From Anoplolepis gracilipes (taxonomy: Eukaryota > Arthropoda > Insecta > Hymenoptera > Formicidae): a stretch of 64,000 bases of DNA. Position numbers and translations under genes: made by a program. The stretch spans positions 1,822,001 to 1,886,000 of the forward strand of contig NC_132986.1 of assembly GCF_047496725.1 (NCBI RefSeq), in the 5' to 3' direction. Each line of letters begins with the position of its first letter. Position 1 is the stretch's first letter. Below the pieces are notes generated by a model. The model had not been told where the DNA came from. It searched no databases and saw nothing but the letters and a program-made list of their open reading frames with translations. Below, in pieces: positions 38,001 to 50,728 of this stretch.

Positions 38001-39402
38001 AATATATCACATATATCAATTTTATACAAAATTTTTATACAAACATATACCTACAGTATATTGATCTCTGATAGAGGATTGCAAACGCTGTGTAAGACTG
38101 GGCGTGATTTCTTCCAACGGCACTTCGCACGCTAAACAACAGCCTTCTAAAAATTCCTTCTGCACTTTACAGTACACTAATTTTTCCGCTGGATTAAAAT
38201 TATTGTACAACTCCTTGGCTTGCTTAATATGAAGTTTTGCCTCTTGATATTCTTCTCTTAATAAATGAAACATCGCGAGATCATAGTGTATCTAAGAAGA
38301 AAATAATTATTCTATTATTCTATCAATGACAGAAAAATATATAATTTATAAATTTCATACCTGGCATTTAAATTCATCTATGTTTATTAGGCACATATTT
38401 TCCCAATTTTGCTTAATTTCCGTACTATCTTCAGTTAACATTTGAAAAGTATCAAATAAAGGAATCTTTGGTTTTATATCAGACATTTGTAAAATAGCAT
38501 TTAAAACAGTTATACTGTTTGGTATATGCACTTCTAGTTTTCTAATAATATCATCCACTATACCTGGAGGTACATATGTTGATTCTTGAGTACCTGGTCT
38601 AGTGTATTAAAAAAATCTTTTTAAACTGTTGCATATAAATAAAGCAATATATAATCATTCATGCTAAAAAAATAAAACTTACATATTAAGTAATTGTTGT
38701 TTTGGTTGTTTATTACTGAGAGCCCTGTAAATAATTGCTCTCAAAAGCCATCTGTGATACAAAACCAATGTAAACAGAAATTGATCAGAAGCGGTTTCTA
38801 TAAAGAATTCTTGTATTGTAGGTATCTCTACTGTGACATCAGCGGTAATATAAAATAGATCTTGCAGTAATGTCAACTGTATTGGTAGAGGTAACTTTTT
38901 TTCCAGTATATCCAAGTCCCATTTGAGATATGCTGCTACTTTCAAGGAAAGTATCTTCAATGCTAAATTTTTATGACACCATTTGGCTGTACCGTTAGAT
39001 TTTATATCATTTAATTCTGTATCAATTGCTTTTGGGTCAGTCTCTTTTTGATCAGAATTAATTGTCATAAATTTAATTATCAGATCTGTAGGTGATGGAT
39101 CTAAAAATCACAATGTAGATGAAAGATATTATTTAGAGAATATTCATTCGCGCACAATTAATATCACATATATGTATTATATATATATATTAATTATTAT
39201 CTAATATTTAATATTTTATTTGATAATTTACATTTATTGAAATATGTTTTAATATACTGAATATGACCTATATATTATGTTTACCTGGGAAAGGTTTTGA
39301 CAGGTGCTTCTGCAGTACGGAAGGATTTAATAAAAATTCGAACCATAGTATCGTATCGGGCGAAATCGGTACTGTTCCTGGTCTAAGCAAATCTACGTCC
39401 AT
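35018..39402 (-). CDS. INTS8: Integrator complex subunit 8
   Basis: Twelve exons join in phase: 39402-39285, 39100-38683, 38598-38361, 38291-38055, 37954-37709, 37477-37252, 37090-36680, 36597-36343, 36272-36029, 35878-35760, 35687-35338, 35137-35018. They give 993 residues, against 995 in human. INTS8 is a helical-repeat scaffold of the nuclear Integrator complex and helps recruit PP2A to paused RNA polymerase II and snRNA genes. Matching landmarks: the N-terminal WFEFLLNPS, LKVAAYLKWDLDILEKKL, REPMVLTVVISL, the block RRMIKCCAHLQCYTQAVVLC and the C-terminus KAKFLRALAKQYVY. The exon 5 acceptor and exon 9 acceptor have near alternatives that keep the frame. It shares a 486-bp divergent promoter interval with POLQ. 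Confidence 0.95.
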
Positions 39403-39888
39403 GATAACAATATCATTAATAAATCCACAATTGTCAGTGCTATGCGTTAAAAGACGCTCATCAGATAACTCCGTAACCGTAACGTGACGCCGACAAACAG
39501 CTGTTGTAATTTTCTAAATCCATAAATCATGAAAAGCGAACAGAGATTGGATACATCGACACATTTTTGCTGAGTGAAATAATATGCGGCTACATTCACT
39601 GCAAATCGATGAAAAATTATTTCACAACACAATTTGCTAATTGGCTGAGTACTAAAAAATTTCCAGAGAGCCTAGAATTACTTCAGGGATTTCCCTAATC
39701 GACGACCAATCGGCGCGTCTTACAAGTTTTTCGACTCAAATCGCTAGAGAAATATAGAGATTTTTTTTAAGGAAAAATTAGCGGCGACACTTGTGTCGGA
39801 AGTTGCTCTCGAACCGATTTAAATCACCTCGGTCAAGTCAAAATACGCTGGAAGACTCGCGACTTGGGACACGCGACTCCGAAAAATA
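39403..39888. promoter_or_regulatory. Divergent INTS8 / POLQ promoter interval
   Basis: The two start codons face away from each other across 486 bases, so both core promoters must lie here or just inside. Two CCAAT-box motifs in opposite orientation are visible: ATTGG at 39640-39644 and CCAAT at 39706-39710. These are NF-Y-type sites common in shared promoters. No TATA box is evident, as expected for housekeeping promoters. Confidence 0.6.
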
Positions 39889-42800
39889 ATGCAGTCTTTT
39901 GGCGATGATACCCTGTTCGCCGATATAAATATTGAAAAAAATTGTGGAGTCCTGCGAGAACAGAACGGAGATAAAGGTTTTCTTTCTAGAGAAGAAAACG
40001 GTAACGATGTGGGTAAAAATTCTAAACAGAACTTGCTGATTTCGAAGGACAGCGACGTAGATAAATTGAAACTGTCACTTTCCAAGCGTAATACAAAAAG
40101 AACGATAAAACAAAGTGAATGCGACTTAAAGTATTTCGAAGACAGCCTTATATTTCCTAAAATTAATAGAGGAAAGAATGAATCTTCAGCATCGAGTTCT
40201 TTAAAAGGATATAAGATTCTGTCATCTGAAAAAAGTCAGAACTCTCGTGAAAACATAGTGAATAATAATACGACTAACTCATTGAAGAAGCATCCTCCTT
40301 ATGTTATTAACAGTCTAAAGGAACGCAATAAATCTAGCAAAATTACACAAAATCTCCATAAAAATGGATCTCATCTTAACATTCCCAATGCAAAAAGTGA
40401 TAGCAGCGTTGCAATGTCACCAAGCATCGATTCTACATGTGAAATGTCAAATATTATTTTGTCTCGAGCTCTTTGCACTCAGGATAGATGTAAACTAGCA
40501 TCATGGGGCTTACCATCAATTATACTTCAAGTATTATATTATAATACAATATTGCATTTAACAAATGTCCATAATATAATTATGTGTATAAAATATATTA
40601 GAAGATGTGTGCATTTCTTGTGATTTTATATTTATATAACTTTTGGAATATGAAATATTTAATAAGTATGCATTATATTTATCAAATATTTATTGTGAAA
40701 TTTCTCTTGAAAATTATTATGTATAAATAATTAAAAATTTCTAATATTTATTTATATTTTTGAAGCTCAAATTATATCACAATTTTTTAGTTTTTATTAT
40801 TGTTATATCATTTTGACATTGTTTATTATTTGATATTGAAGTAACTATTAATATTTTTAATTATTTTTAAAATTTTTTACATCTGAAATAAATGCACAAT
40901 ACTGCTTATATTTTGTATAATGTAAGTGTATAGTTTTTATATTTATTATATATGCTATGTCATGGAATTCAATGATTTTGTGTAATAGTTATTATTTTTC
41001 AGAAATACATTGCTCGTGGAGTAGATTGTATGTTCACATGGCAGATGGAATGTTTATCAAATGACCAAGTAATGCAAGAGAGAAAGAATCTGGTATATTC
41101 TGCACCTACATCTGCAGGAAAAACTCTTGTTGCTGAAATTCTGTTGATTAAGACTATTTTAGAAAGAAAGAAGAAAGTGATCTTCATCTTGCCATTTGTT
41201 TCTGTTGTTAGAGAAAAAATGTATTACTTTCAAGTAAGAATTATAAGATAAAGCTTTGAAAGTTGTATGTGTAATATCATAATATTTCTATAAGAAGTAA
41301 TACTAATAAATTGGTATTCAGGATTTATTGTCTGACATTGGAATAAGAGTGGAGGGATTTATGGGAGGATCTGTACCACCTGGTGGATTTGCCGCTACCC
41401 ATGTTGCGATAGCCACTATAGAGAAAGCAAATTCACTGGTGAATCGTCTGATGGAGGAGAACGATTTAAGTAGTCTAGGAGCTGTGATAATAGACGAATT
41501 GCATCTACTGGGTGACCCTAATCGTGGTTATCTTTTGGAATTACTTTTGACAAAATTGAAATACATGACCGCTCGGTGAGTTTGCTAATATGATTTTTAT
41601 GCAATTTCAAGTAAAGTAATCGGAATTTTTTATTATGTAACATTTCAGGAATGATGACATCAATATACAACTGATAGGTATGTCGGCCACATTGCCAAAC
41701 TTAATTCTGTTAGCCAAATGGTTAAATGCAGAATTGTACAAAACTGAATTTCGTCCCATTCCTTTAAATGAATTTTGTAAGGTAAGAAACATAGATATAA
41801 AAATATAAAAATTATTTCTATTTTTTTATTTATTTATGCAAAAAATATATTGTTTAAGTAACAATTATTATATTTATATTTCATTATATTTAAGATAATT
41901 TCTACTTATAGATAGAAGCAAATATATATGACAATAAATTAAATTTTGTCAGAAAATTAGAAGAATTGCCAGAATTAGAAAAAGATGTAGATAATATTTT
42001 ACAACTTTGCATCGAAACAATAAGTGCTGGTAATAGTGTGTTGATTTTCTGTCCTACAAAGAAATGGTGTGAGAAATTGGCAGAGCAAATTGCTGCAGCC
42101 TTCTTTAAATTAGGTCTGTTTCAATTATTATTTATAAATCAAAATTGAGTAAATATAAATTTGTTTTGTATTTTCTACATTTTTCTGTAATTACATCATG
42201 TCATCTCTTCGCGAAAAATATACCAATATATCCGTTTTATTTGAAGTACAGAAAGTGTAAGAAAATGTACAACTAAAAAGAAGAGATGTTTATCTCTTAC
42301 ATTTACCTCAATCTCTGGGTAGGTTGTAAAAATACAATGCTTGGAGAGATGTTAAGGAAAGAGATCAACAATGTATTAATTCAGGAAACTCTGGAGCAAT
42401 TAAAGCGCAGCCCAAGTGGTTTAGACACCATTTTAAAGAACACAGTTTCGTTCGGCATTGCGTTTCATCATGCTGGACTCACGATGGATGAACGTGATAT
42501 CATAGAAGGATCCTTCAGGTGATGAATCATTTGTTTTTTTTCTTTTACTAACATAGATCTTGTTGATTATGTGCTATATTAAATTTGATGTTTGAATTTT
42601 AGAACAGGGTCCTTGAGAGTCCTTATAGCAACATCGACATTAAGCAGTGGAGTAAATTTACCTGCACGAAGAGTAATCATAAGATCACCTCTATTTGGTA
42701 AAGACTTATTGAATACTTTAACTTATAAACAAATGATAGGACGTGCTGGCCGTATGGGAAAAGACAGTGCAGGTAAAAAATATTAGAATATATTGGAGCA

Positions 42801-44395
42801 AATCATACAATCATCTTAATTGCATACAATTGAAAAGGTGTCTTTGAAAATAAAGCTAATAAAAATGCATTATTATTTCGTAATCTAAATACATAAGAAA
42901 GAATATTAAAGTAAAAAAAAAATATAAGAAAAAAAATTAGAAATGTTATGTCATACTTAAATTAATAATAATATGAATAAACTAAAAATTTTCTAGGAGA
43001 AAGTATACTAATATGCAAGTCAACTGAACGTAATGCAGCTTTGTCCTTACTCTCTGCAACTCTGGATCCTATTGAATCTTGTCTCAACGATTCTACACTA
43101 TTAATAAGAGCACTCTTAGAAGCAGTGGCTAGTGAAGTTTTATATACAGTGGAAGATCTACAACTGTATATCAATTGTACTTTGCTGAGCTTTAATAAAG
43201 AATCTGATATACAAACTTTTTCCAACGAAGCGATGAAGTTCTTATTAGATAATGAATTTTTATTGTAAGTATACTCTATATATGTATAGATTTAATTGTA
43301 CGTTATAATTTTCTTTGTAGAATATTTTTAATATTTTTAATATTTTAATTTTTACTACCATGCACCAGATTACAAACCACAGAACGAGAATCTAGATGGA
43401 TAGCAACACCGCTTGGAAAAGCGTGTTTGGCCGCATCTATACCTCCCAGGGAAGGATTATTTCTATTTGAGGAATTACAGAAAGCAAGAAGGTGTTTCGT
43501 TTTGGACACAGAATTGCATGTAATATATTTAGTAACTCCACTTTCTGCTGGATGTCAGATTGGAACTGTCGATTGGATGATGTTTCACGAATTGTGGAAC
43601 ACCATGTCAGAAAGCGAACGCAGAGTCGGAAAACTTATTGGAGTGGAAGAACGTTTTGTTATGTCAGCCATTAGAGGAGTCATTAAACCTGGAAAATCGG
43701 TAATTTACTGTTTATACTATAGAGATCTATCGGATTCATATATGCTTCTTTATAGAATCAGTATTCACTAAAAGAATCTTTAATGCGAAATGCTTTGTAT
43801 TACAGTTAAATATACATAGAAGATTCTACAGTGCATTGGCGTTACATGATTTAGTTAAAGAAGTTCCACTTCACGCAGTTTGCAAAAAATACGGATGTTG
43901 TCGTGGTGTATTACAAACCCTACAACAGTCTGCTGCTACATACGCAGGTAAATTAATAAATTTATAATGAGATAAATCTTTATATATAATCTATTTAATT
44001 ATTTGCGAATTTTGTATAACAAAAATTGATTTTATCTTAGGTATGGTCACGCAATTTTGCAAGCAGTTAGGCTGGGATTGCATGGAATTATTAGTGAGCC
44101 AGTTTCAAACGAGATTACAATTCGGTGTCTGTAGAGAATTGTTAGATTTATTACGTCTGCCAATGTTAAACGGTTTGCGAGCAAGAAGTCTATATAAACA
44201 AGGAATAACATCCGTCGCAGACTTAGCTGTTGCTAATGAACTTAACGTCGAACGCGCGCTCTACAAAGCTCTTCCTTTTGAAAGGTATGAATTAATTAAA
44301 TTCTTATGCCTTTTATATAAATTATCTTATATACACCTATATGCATATGTAGTAAATTTGTATTCATTGTATTTCATATATTATATTTAAATTAA

Positions 44396-44452
<57 letters not shown>

Positions 44453-47400
44453 CATTCTGATAGAATTACAGAAGCAGGAAATCTTGAATATAAATATAGA
44501 TCCCATTCATACATTCATATTTATATTATGACATTTTGATAATTTTTATATATTTTTATATATTTTAGTGAAAAAGAATACGAAGGAGAATATGCGTTTG
44601 AAACGGAAAAAAGAAATAAAATGAGAACAGTATTTGTCACTGGAAGAGATGGTCTCACACCACAACAAGCTGCAGTTTTGTTGGTTCAAGAAGCAAGGAT
44701 GTTAGTTCAGGTATGTACCATTTTTGAAATAAAAAAAATTTTTAAATATACTCAATCTTATTCACTTCAATAAATTAATGATTATTTATAGAAAGAATTG
44801 GGACTCGAGCAACTACCATGGGAGCAGAATGAGCAATCTCTGCAGATAAATGCAAATATTGGAGACGTTGAAGATACATCTAACATAAAAGAACAAATTC
44901 AGACACAATTGAATGTAATAAATTCGAAATCTACAGAAATGGAAACATCCATAACACAAGATTCAAAATACGAAGAACCTGCAAGTAATGAAAATAAAAA
45001 AACTAACGATTCGAAACTTGATATTTTTGAAGAAACTGATAAAAGTAATATGCTTGACAAAAAGAAAACAATTGAATCAAATAATCAGCATTTAAATGAA
45101 ACAATTTTATCACCTAAAATTTCGGAAGTCGAGAGAAATTCGTCTGTCTTCTTTGATGTAAGCATTCCCGATATAATAGTTAATGATGAACAACTAAATA
45201 TTTCTAAAGAACAAAGAAGTTCCTTCACAACTGATAATAGCATTAAATTAAAGAAAAGAAGCAAAGATTTAGAAAAATCTAATCTGAATGTTAACGATAT
45301 ACCTAACAAAAAGTCGAAGACTTCCAGCTTGAATGAAGTAAAAAGTAATGACGAGAATTTAATAAAAGTAAAAGAATCAATTATAGATAAAGATATTAAA
45401 CCGTCATATTCGAGAAGTCCTAGTTTGTTCGATGATAGTTTAAATCTCGACACCCAAATCTGCGATCTTCTTGAACAAAATGTTATGAATATCGCACATT
45501 TGCCGGAATTAGATTCTAAAATGTTTACAAGCGATTTGGATCTCGTCACGAATACATTACAGAAAAAAATAGCAAGTCCAGATAACAGCAAGTTGCAGGG
45601 AGAAAGTGACGCGAAAAATGTAAACGGAGCACTCATGCAAACGCGAACTAGCGTGTTGTCATGGGGTGACGATTCATGGAATAATTCCGAACGATTGCTA
45701 AAGCAAATAATCCAAGCAGATAGTGATCAAAAGAATAAGAAGGAAATATCTCAACCAAAAATTAAAAATATTGTAAATACAAATGTGTCTCTTACGCCAA
45801 AAAGTACAAAAACTTGCACGTCAAAGGATAAAGAAAGCATGCACAAAATGGATATTAAAAAACGTACTGCTGTAATTAAAGAGAAAGTGCCGTGGAAACC
45901 TCAATTGCCAAAAGTAGAATCTCCTATAACAAATATAATCGTTTATAGGAATGAAAGAAAAATGTCCGTGGAGTCAAATAAATCCGATTCGGATGACATC
46001 ATTGTCGGTTCGCAGCACTTTGACTCTCCTTTTAGTGATTTCAGTAAAAATCGAACGAGAACAAAATTGGAGAAAATACGTAAAATGCGTTCTCAGAAAC
46101 TTGCCGACGATACAATAACGGAAACAAATACTCGTTTAAACACTCCTATAAGAGCAGAATCGAGTAACATGACAGACAATAAAACGAAACCGAAAGTAAA
46201 GCCGAAATTGAAGGAAATTTTAGAACGAAATCTATTATTCACTGCAAATTCCAATACAGATAGTATTATATATAATTCTGAAGATGAGACGACGTTGAAA
46301 TCAGTCTCTAAGACGAAACACGAGACACAGTCAAATATACTGAATAAAAACGTAAAATCCAAGATAGAAGTCGCGTTACCTGATAACAAAAAAGATTTGC
46401 CGAACGAAACAATAGATTGGAACACATTAAATATTGTGAAAGTTGCGAATAATAGAGCGACTTTTAATCTGTTCAAACGCGAAGTATTAAAGAAGCAAAA
46501 TATCGCATTAGCTTTATATTGTGATATATTTATGGATAATACAAATAGCATAGGTTCGAAAATTTGTGTCTCTGCAGAGGGAAAACGAAAGTCTAGAAAA
46601 TCTGGGATATATACGCATGGAGATATAGAAATACGTGGTGCTGCGATATCCTGGGAAAGCAATATTGCATATTATATTTCTTTCACTAATTCATCAGGTA
46701 ATAGAAATGTATAAAGACTGTGTTTGATTAATACTTTTAAATCGCAAAACACACATTATCTTTCTAGGATTTTTTACATTCTTTAATATATGTATAAACT
46801 AAATATTATAATTATTTCAGAATCGAAAGTTTCGAGAAAAGAACAAATGGCTCTATTAAAAGAATTATTTGCTGATACAGCTTTGTATGTGCGATGCTTT
46901 GCGATAAAAGATATATATAAACTCTTATATCAATGTTGTGGAATTTCTGCTAAATGTAGATTTCTAGATCCAATAATTGCACATTGGTTATGCACTAATG
47001 ATTCCGAGAGAAATTTCAACGAAATGGTGAGATTTTTAATAATATCTTATCATGCAAGATAATTAAAAAAAAAAGTATGAGATTAATAATAAAAATATCT
47101 TTTTAGATAAATGTATTAACATTTTTTTCTTTTAAATGTAGAAAGTTTTTATATTTGATGTTAAATATTTCGACTTATAAATTTACATTAAAGTTCTGTT
47201 TCCAACTTTTTTCAATCTATTATAAAAAGAAATAAAAATATAATAATATATATATATATATATTTTTTTTAACCCTATATTTTAAAATTATTGATTTATG
47301 TTAACATATTATTTTTCGTCAAATTTTGAACAGGTAATGCAATACTTTCCCCAAGGAAATTTCATAATAAAACGCATCAATTCTTGCTACAGTGGAGGTC

Positions 47401-49693
47401 CTGGATTGGATGTGCAAAGTTCTTTACCGGGCGAATTTAGATCAGCAGCAGAAGCTGTGCTAACATGGCACATGATGGACAATGTCATGAATAAATTAGA
47501 AGAACTTAATCCTGTTCTACTTTATACATTTAGAGGTAATAGAGATGTAAAATATGTGATCTTTCTTATCTTATGATAATCACCTATTAATTTATTTTTC
47601 AGAGATAGAAATGAGAACAGTAACAATTTTAGCTTCCATGGAATTATCGGGCATTGGTGTGAATCTAAAATCATTACAAGAATTATCATTGATTACTTCA
47701 AACGAAATGCAATCTTTAGAAACAAAAGCTTACGATTTAGCAGGTAGAAAATTTAATTTTTCATCATCTAAGGAAGTTGGCCAGGTTTGTGAAGCTAAAA
47801 TTTTATTTTATTTTATATATATTTAAAAAAATGTATTATGTATGTATATATATTATAAATAACGCTATCATATATATATGTCATAGGTATTAGGCTTATA
47901 TAAAGATAAGAAAGTCAGTACAAATAAAGCCGTTTTGGAAAAATGTGATAATCCAATATCGAATCTGGTGATTTCATGGCGGAAATTGAGTGCAACAAAA
48001 ACAAAAGTATAGTAAATTATAATAAACAAAAATTTAATTTATGTTTACTTCATACAAAATGACATTTTTTTACAAAATTAATAATACTCTTTTCTGTTAT
48101 ATTAGGTCTAAGAATATTATGTCTAGTAATATATATATATTAATTACTGTTATATATGTTACTAATATATCTGCAATAGTTTTTGTTATATGAGTTTCTC
48201 TCTTGTACTTTAATTCCCACTTTTTTATTTTTAATAGAGAAATTTTTTTCATTGCATAATAATATAATAGGAAAGAACTAATCATTATGATTAAATTAAA
48301 ATAAAAATTATTTTATCGACAGTATTTTTTGCTTACAGATTATCCAGCCGTTATTAAAATTGGCCCAAAAAGATTCTCGAATTCGTGGTAATTGTATCAC
48401 TTGTACAGTAACAGGTAGAGTCTCGATGCACGAACCAAATTTGCAGAATGTACCAAAGGATTTTAGTTGTGCAGATAATAATTACGTATTAAGCGTAAGA
48501 ATGGCATTTGTGCCAGCTTTGGGTAACATAATACTCTCTGCTGATTATTGTCAACTCGAATTACGTCTTTTAACTCACTTTTCGCAAGATTCAATATTAT
48601 GTGAAATTATGAGACAACCAGGTGATATTTTTAAAAGTATTGCTGCCAAATGGAATAATGTATCAGAAGAAGAGGTATTTTTTTTGATAACACAATACAT
48701 CACATATGAATAACGTTATAATTAATAATTAATTATAATATATACATAATTTTATTCATATATACTATTATTGTTTATTATGCATATATTTTTGAAATGT
48801 TTATGTATTACTTATTTATTATTTAAGTTTTCCTGTAAATTTTTAGGTAACGATGGAGATGCGTCAGCGCACCAAACAATTATGCTATGGCATGATTTAT
48901 GGCATGGGCGTGAAGTCACTAGCTGAAAATCTTTGTATAAGCGAACCTGAAGCTCAAGAATTTTTAGAATCTTTTATGAGCACGTATCCCGGCATATATA
49001 AATGGTTAAACGATGTGTTGGAAGAAGCGCATCGCGATGCGTGTGTGATAACATTACTCGGAAGGCGCAGACAGCTTCCGGATTTAAAGAGTACAAAATC
49101 ATCCACGAGGGGTGAGTTAGCCGCATACTATTGTCAAAAAAGTGTTGCATCTTATAAATATTTTAATAACTTATGTATCGATTAAATTTAGCACAAGCAG
49201 AACGGCAAGCTGTAAACACAAAAGTACAAGGTTCTGCAGCAGATATAGTCAAGAAAGCTATGATAAATATAGAAGAGAGGATAAGATGCAACTTTCCGGA
49301 TTCGGCTATTATATTTCCAGAGATGCATACCACCCGCAAATTACGAAGCAGTCGAGATACGCAACAAAGAGGTGGTTATTTAGTTTTACAGCTACACGAT
49401 GAATTGTTATATGAAGTAAGTATTATAAGTTAATCTTTCTTTTATCTATCTGTTACTACTTGAATTCATTAAAATTATTTTAAGTTTTTTTATGATATAT
49501 ATGTTGTGTGTTTATATAAATATCAAATAGCTAATCTTTTAATGTTCTATCTTAGGTAAATTTAACAGATCTGAAAGAGATTGCTGCAATAATCAGAGAA
49601 TCAATGGAAAATGTAGGCCAACTTACAGTACCATTGCCAGTAAAAATTAGAGTTGGACCTGCATGGGGTGATTTAACCGATTATCAATTTTAA
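39889..49693 (+). CDS. POLQ (mus308): DNA polymerase theta (helicase-polymerase, theta-mediated end joining)
   Basis: Twenty-one exons join in phase: 39889-40530, 41003-41233, 41322-41575, 41649-41781, 41912-42113, 42323-42518, 42603-42772, 42997-43264, 43369-43699, 43806-43947, 44041-44284, 44569-44710, 44792-46697, 46821-47026, 47334-47535, 47603-47784, 47887-48006, 48339-48674, 48847-49111, 49192-49415, 49556-49693. They give about 2177 residues, between Drosophila Mus308 (about 2060) and human POLQ (2590). It repairs double-strand breaks by annealing microhomology and filling in. A variable N-terminus (1-214) precedes the superfamily 2 helicase. The central linker is about 986-1620, then the A-family polymerase. 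All key motifs are present, as given in the domain entries. The first exon and linker are Ser/Asn/Lys-rich and probably disordered. Confidence 0.96.
41003..44710 (+). other. POLQ helicase-like domain exons
   Basis: Exons 2-12 encode the superfamily 2 ATPase. Visible motifs: Walker A APTSAGKT (about residues 248-255), motif II IIDELHLLGD (DELH, about 349-352), motif III MSATLPN, FHHAGLTMDERDIIE (motif IV-V region), VLIATSTLSSGVNLPARR, and motif VI QMIGRAGRMGK (about 593-603). It then continues into the winged-helix and helix-hairpin region. In POLQ this domain removes RPA and RAD51 and anneals ends. All nucleotide-contact motifs look intact. Confidence 0.93.
44399..44449. repeat. TA microsatellite in a POLQ intron
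   Basis: About 25 alternating TA units in the intron between POLQ exons 11 and 12. Confidence 0.95.
44792..46697 (+). other. POLQ central linker, one 1.9-kb exon
   Basis: One exon holds the whole central region plus the start of the exonuclease-like fold. It is rich in Asn, Lys, Ser, Glu and Thr and low in hydrophobics, so probably disordered. Short islands that look constrained against this background are SVLSWGDDSWNNSERLL, SLFDDSLNLDTQICDLLEQN and VPWKPQLP. Human POLQ also has a poorly conserved linker here, with RAD51-binding segments. Equivalence of these islands is not shown. The last 90 residues (from about IDWNTLNIVKVANNRATF) begin the inactive exonuclease-like subdomain. Confidence 0.85.
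46821..49693 (+). other. POLQ A-family polymerase domain exons
   Basis: Exons 14-21 encode the rest of the degenerate exonuclease fold and the Pol I-like polymerase. Motif A reads ILSADYCQLELRLLTHFSQD, with the catalytic Asp near residue 1926; human has DYSQ, so Ser is replaced by Cys. Motif B (O helix) is RQRTKQLCYGMIYGMG. Motif C is QLHDELLYE, with the second catalytic Asp near 2127. TVTGRVSMHEPNLQNVP and QGSAADIVKKA are further Pol A signatures. A stretch of about 30 residues before motif C corresponds to one of the POLQ-specific insertions. The polymerase therefore looks active. Confidence 0.93.
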
Positions 49694-50728
49694 CAGATGC
49701 TTCTAAACGCGCATGCGTAATATTATTTCATTTTTTTTAAATCGATATTTCTATTTTTATATATTTTTTATAATTGATTATGTTGATATATTTATGGATC
49801 TTGTTAATATTTAGTAGATATATTTCACGTATTTATCTTTTATATTTATGAAAATCTTATATATTTGATTGTAAATGTTCTAAATTGCTTATTTCTTAAT
49901 TTATTTTATTTACACATATTTTTACAAGGAATGAAGAATTTAGAATCTATTGAAACTGCAACTAATTTAAAAAATGAGAGATCTAGTATATTTTCTTCTA
50001 ACTATCCAATTATACTATTACTGTACATTTTATATTTTTCTTAATGGATCATGTTGAAATTATTTCTTAAGAAAGAGAAGATTAGGATTACTATTTAAAA
50101 GTAAAAATGATTTTTGTCTCTTCACATCTTTTTTAATTTTTAAAAAATTAAATACTTTTCAATTATCTCAGTCTTTATCATTATTATATTATACATATTA
50201 GAAAATGGAAATTAGAATGTAATAGAAATTGTAAATAGTTTTATATGAAGAGAATTTTAATATATATATATTTTCTGAAATAAATATATATTTTTTTTCC
50301 ACTCATCCACACACTTTGAATAGACATGAAATGAAACCTATAGACAGCTTTTTAAGTTAGAGAAATATTTTAAAATTCTTGAAATAACTTTTTTATATTT
50401 ACAATATATATTAAAAACGATTAAACTGAAAAAAAAGATTAAATAAATATTTTTAAAAATGTATATAATCTGATAGAGAATATCTATTGAATAGTATGAA
50501 ATATCAGCAGCAATCTCTTTACATTGCAGAATAATATGACGATTATAATTAACACATGATATAACATCTATATAATTTGCATAGGGTATGTGAAATATGA
50601 ATTAAAATTATATACTTGTATACGAAAGCAATATCAATACTGTTTAAAACAATAAATAGATTCTTTTAACAGTATAAAATAATTTTTATTAAAAGGACAT
50701 CATATATATATAAGTATTTATTTATGCA
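49694..50728. other. Convergent 3' interval between POLQ (+) and CPSF3 (-)
   Basis: No gene is seen in this AT-rich kilobase. A plus-strand AATAAA at 50279-50284 could end POLQ. For CPSF3, minus-strand AATAAA signals occur at 50717-50722, only a few bases after its stop, and at 50685-50690, so its 3' untranslated region may be very short. Confidence 0.6.

Noticed and set aside
45085..46662. Antisense open frames of 183 and 189 codons
   Set aside because: Shadows of the long POLQ exon 13 on the opposite strand, without any recognisable domain.
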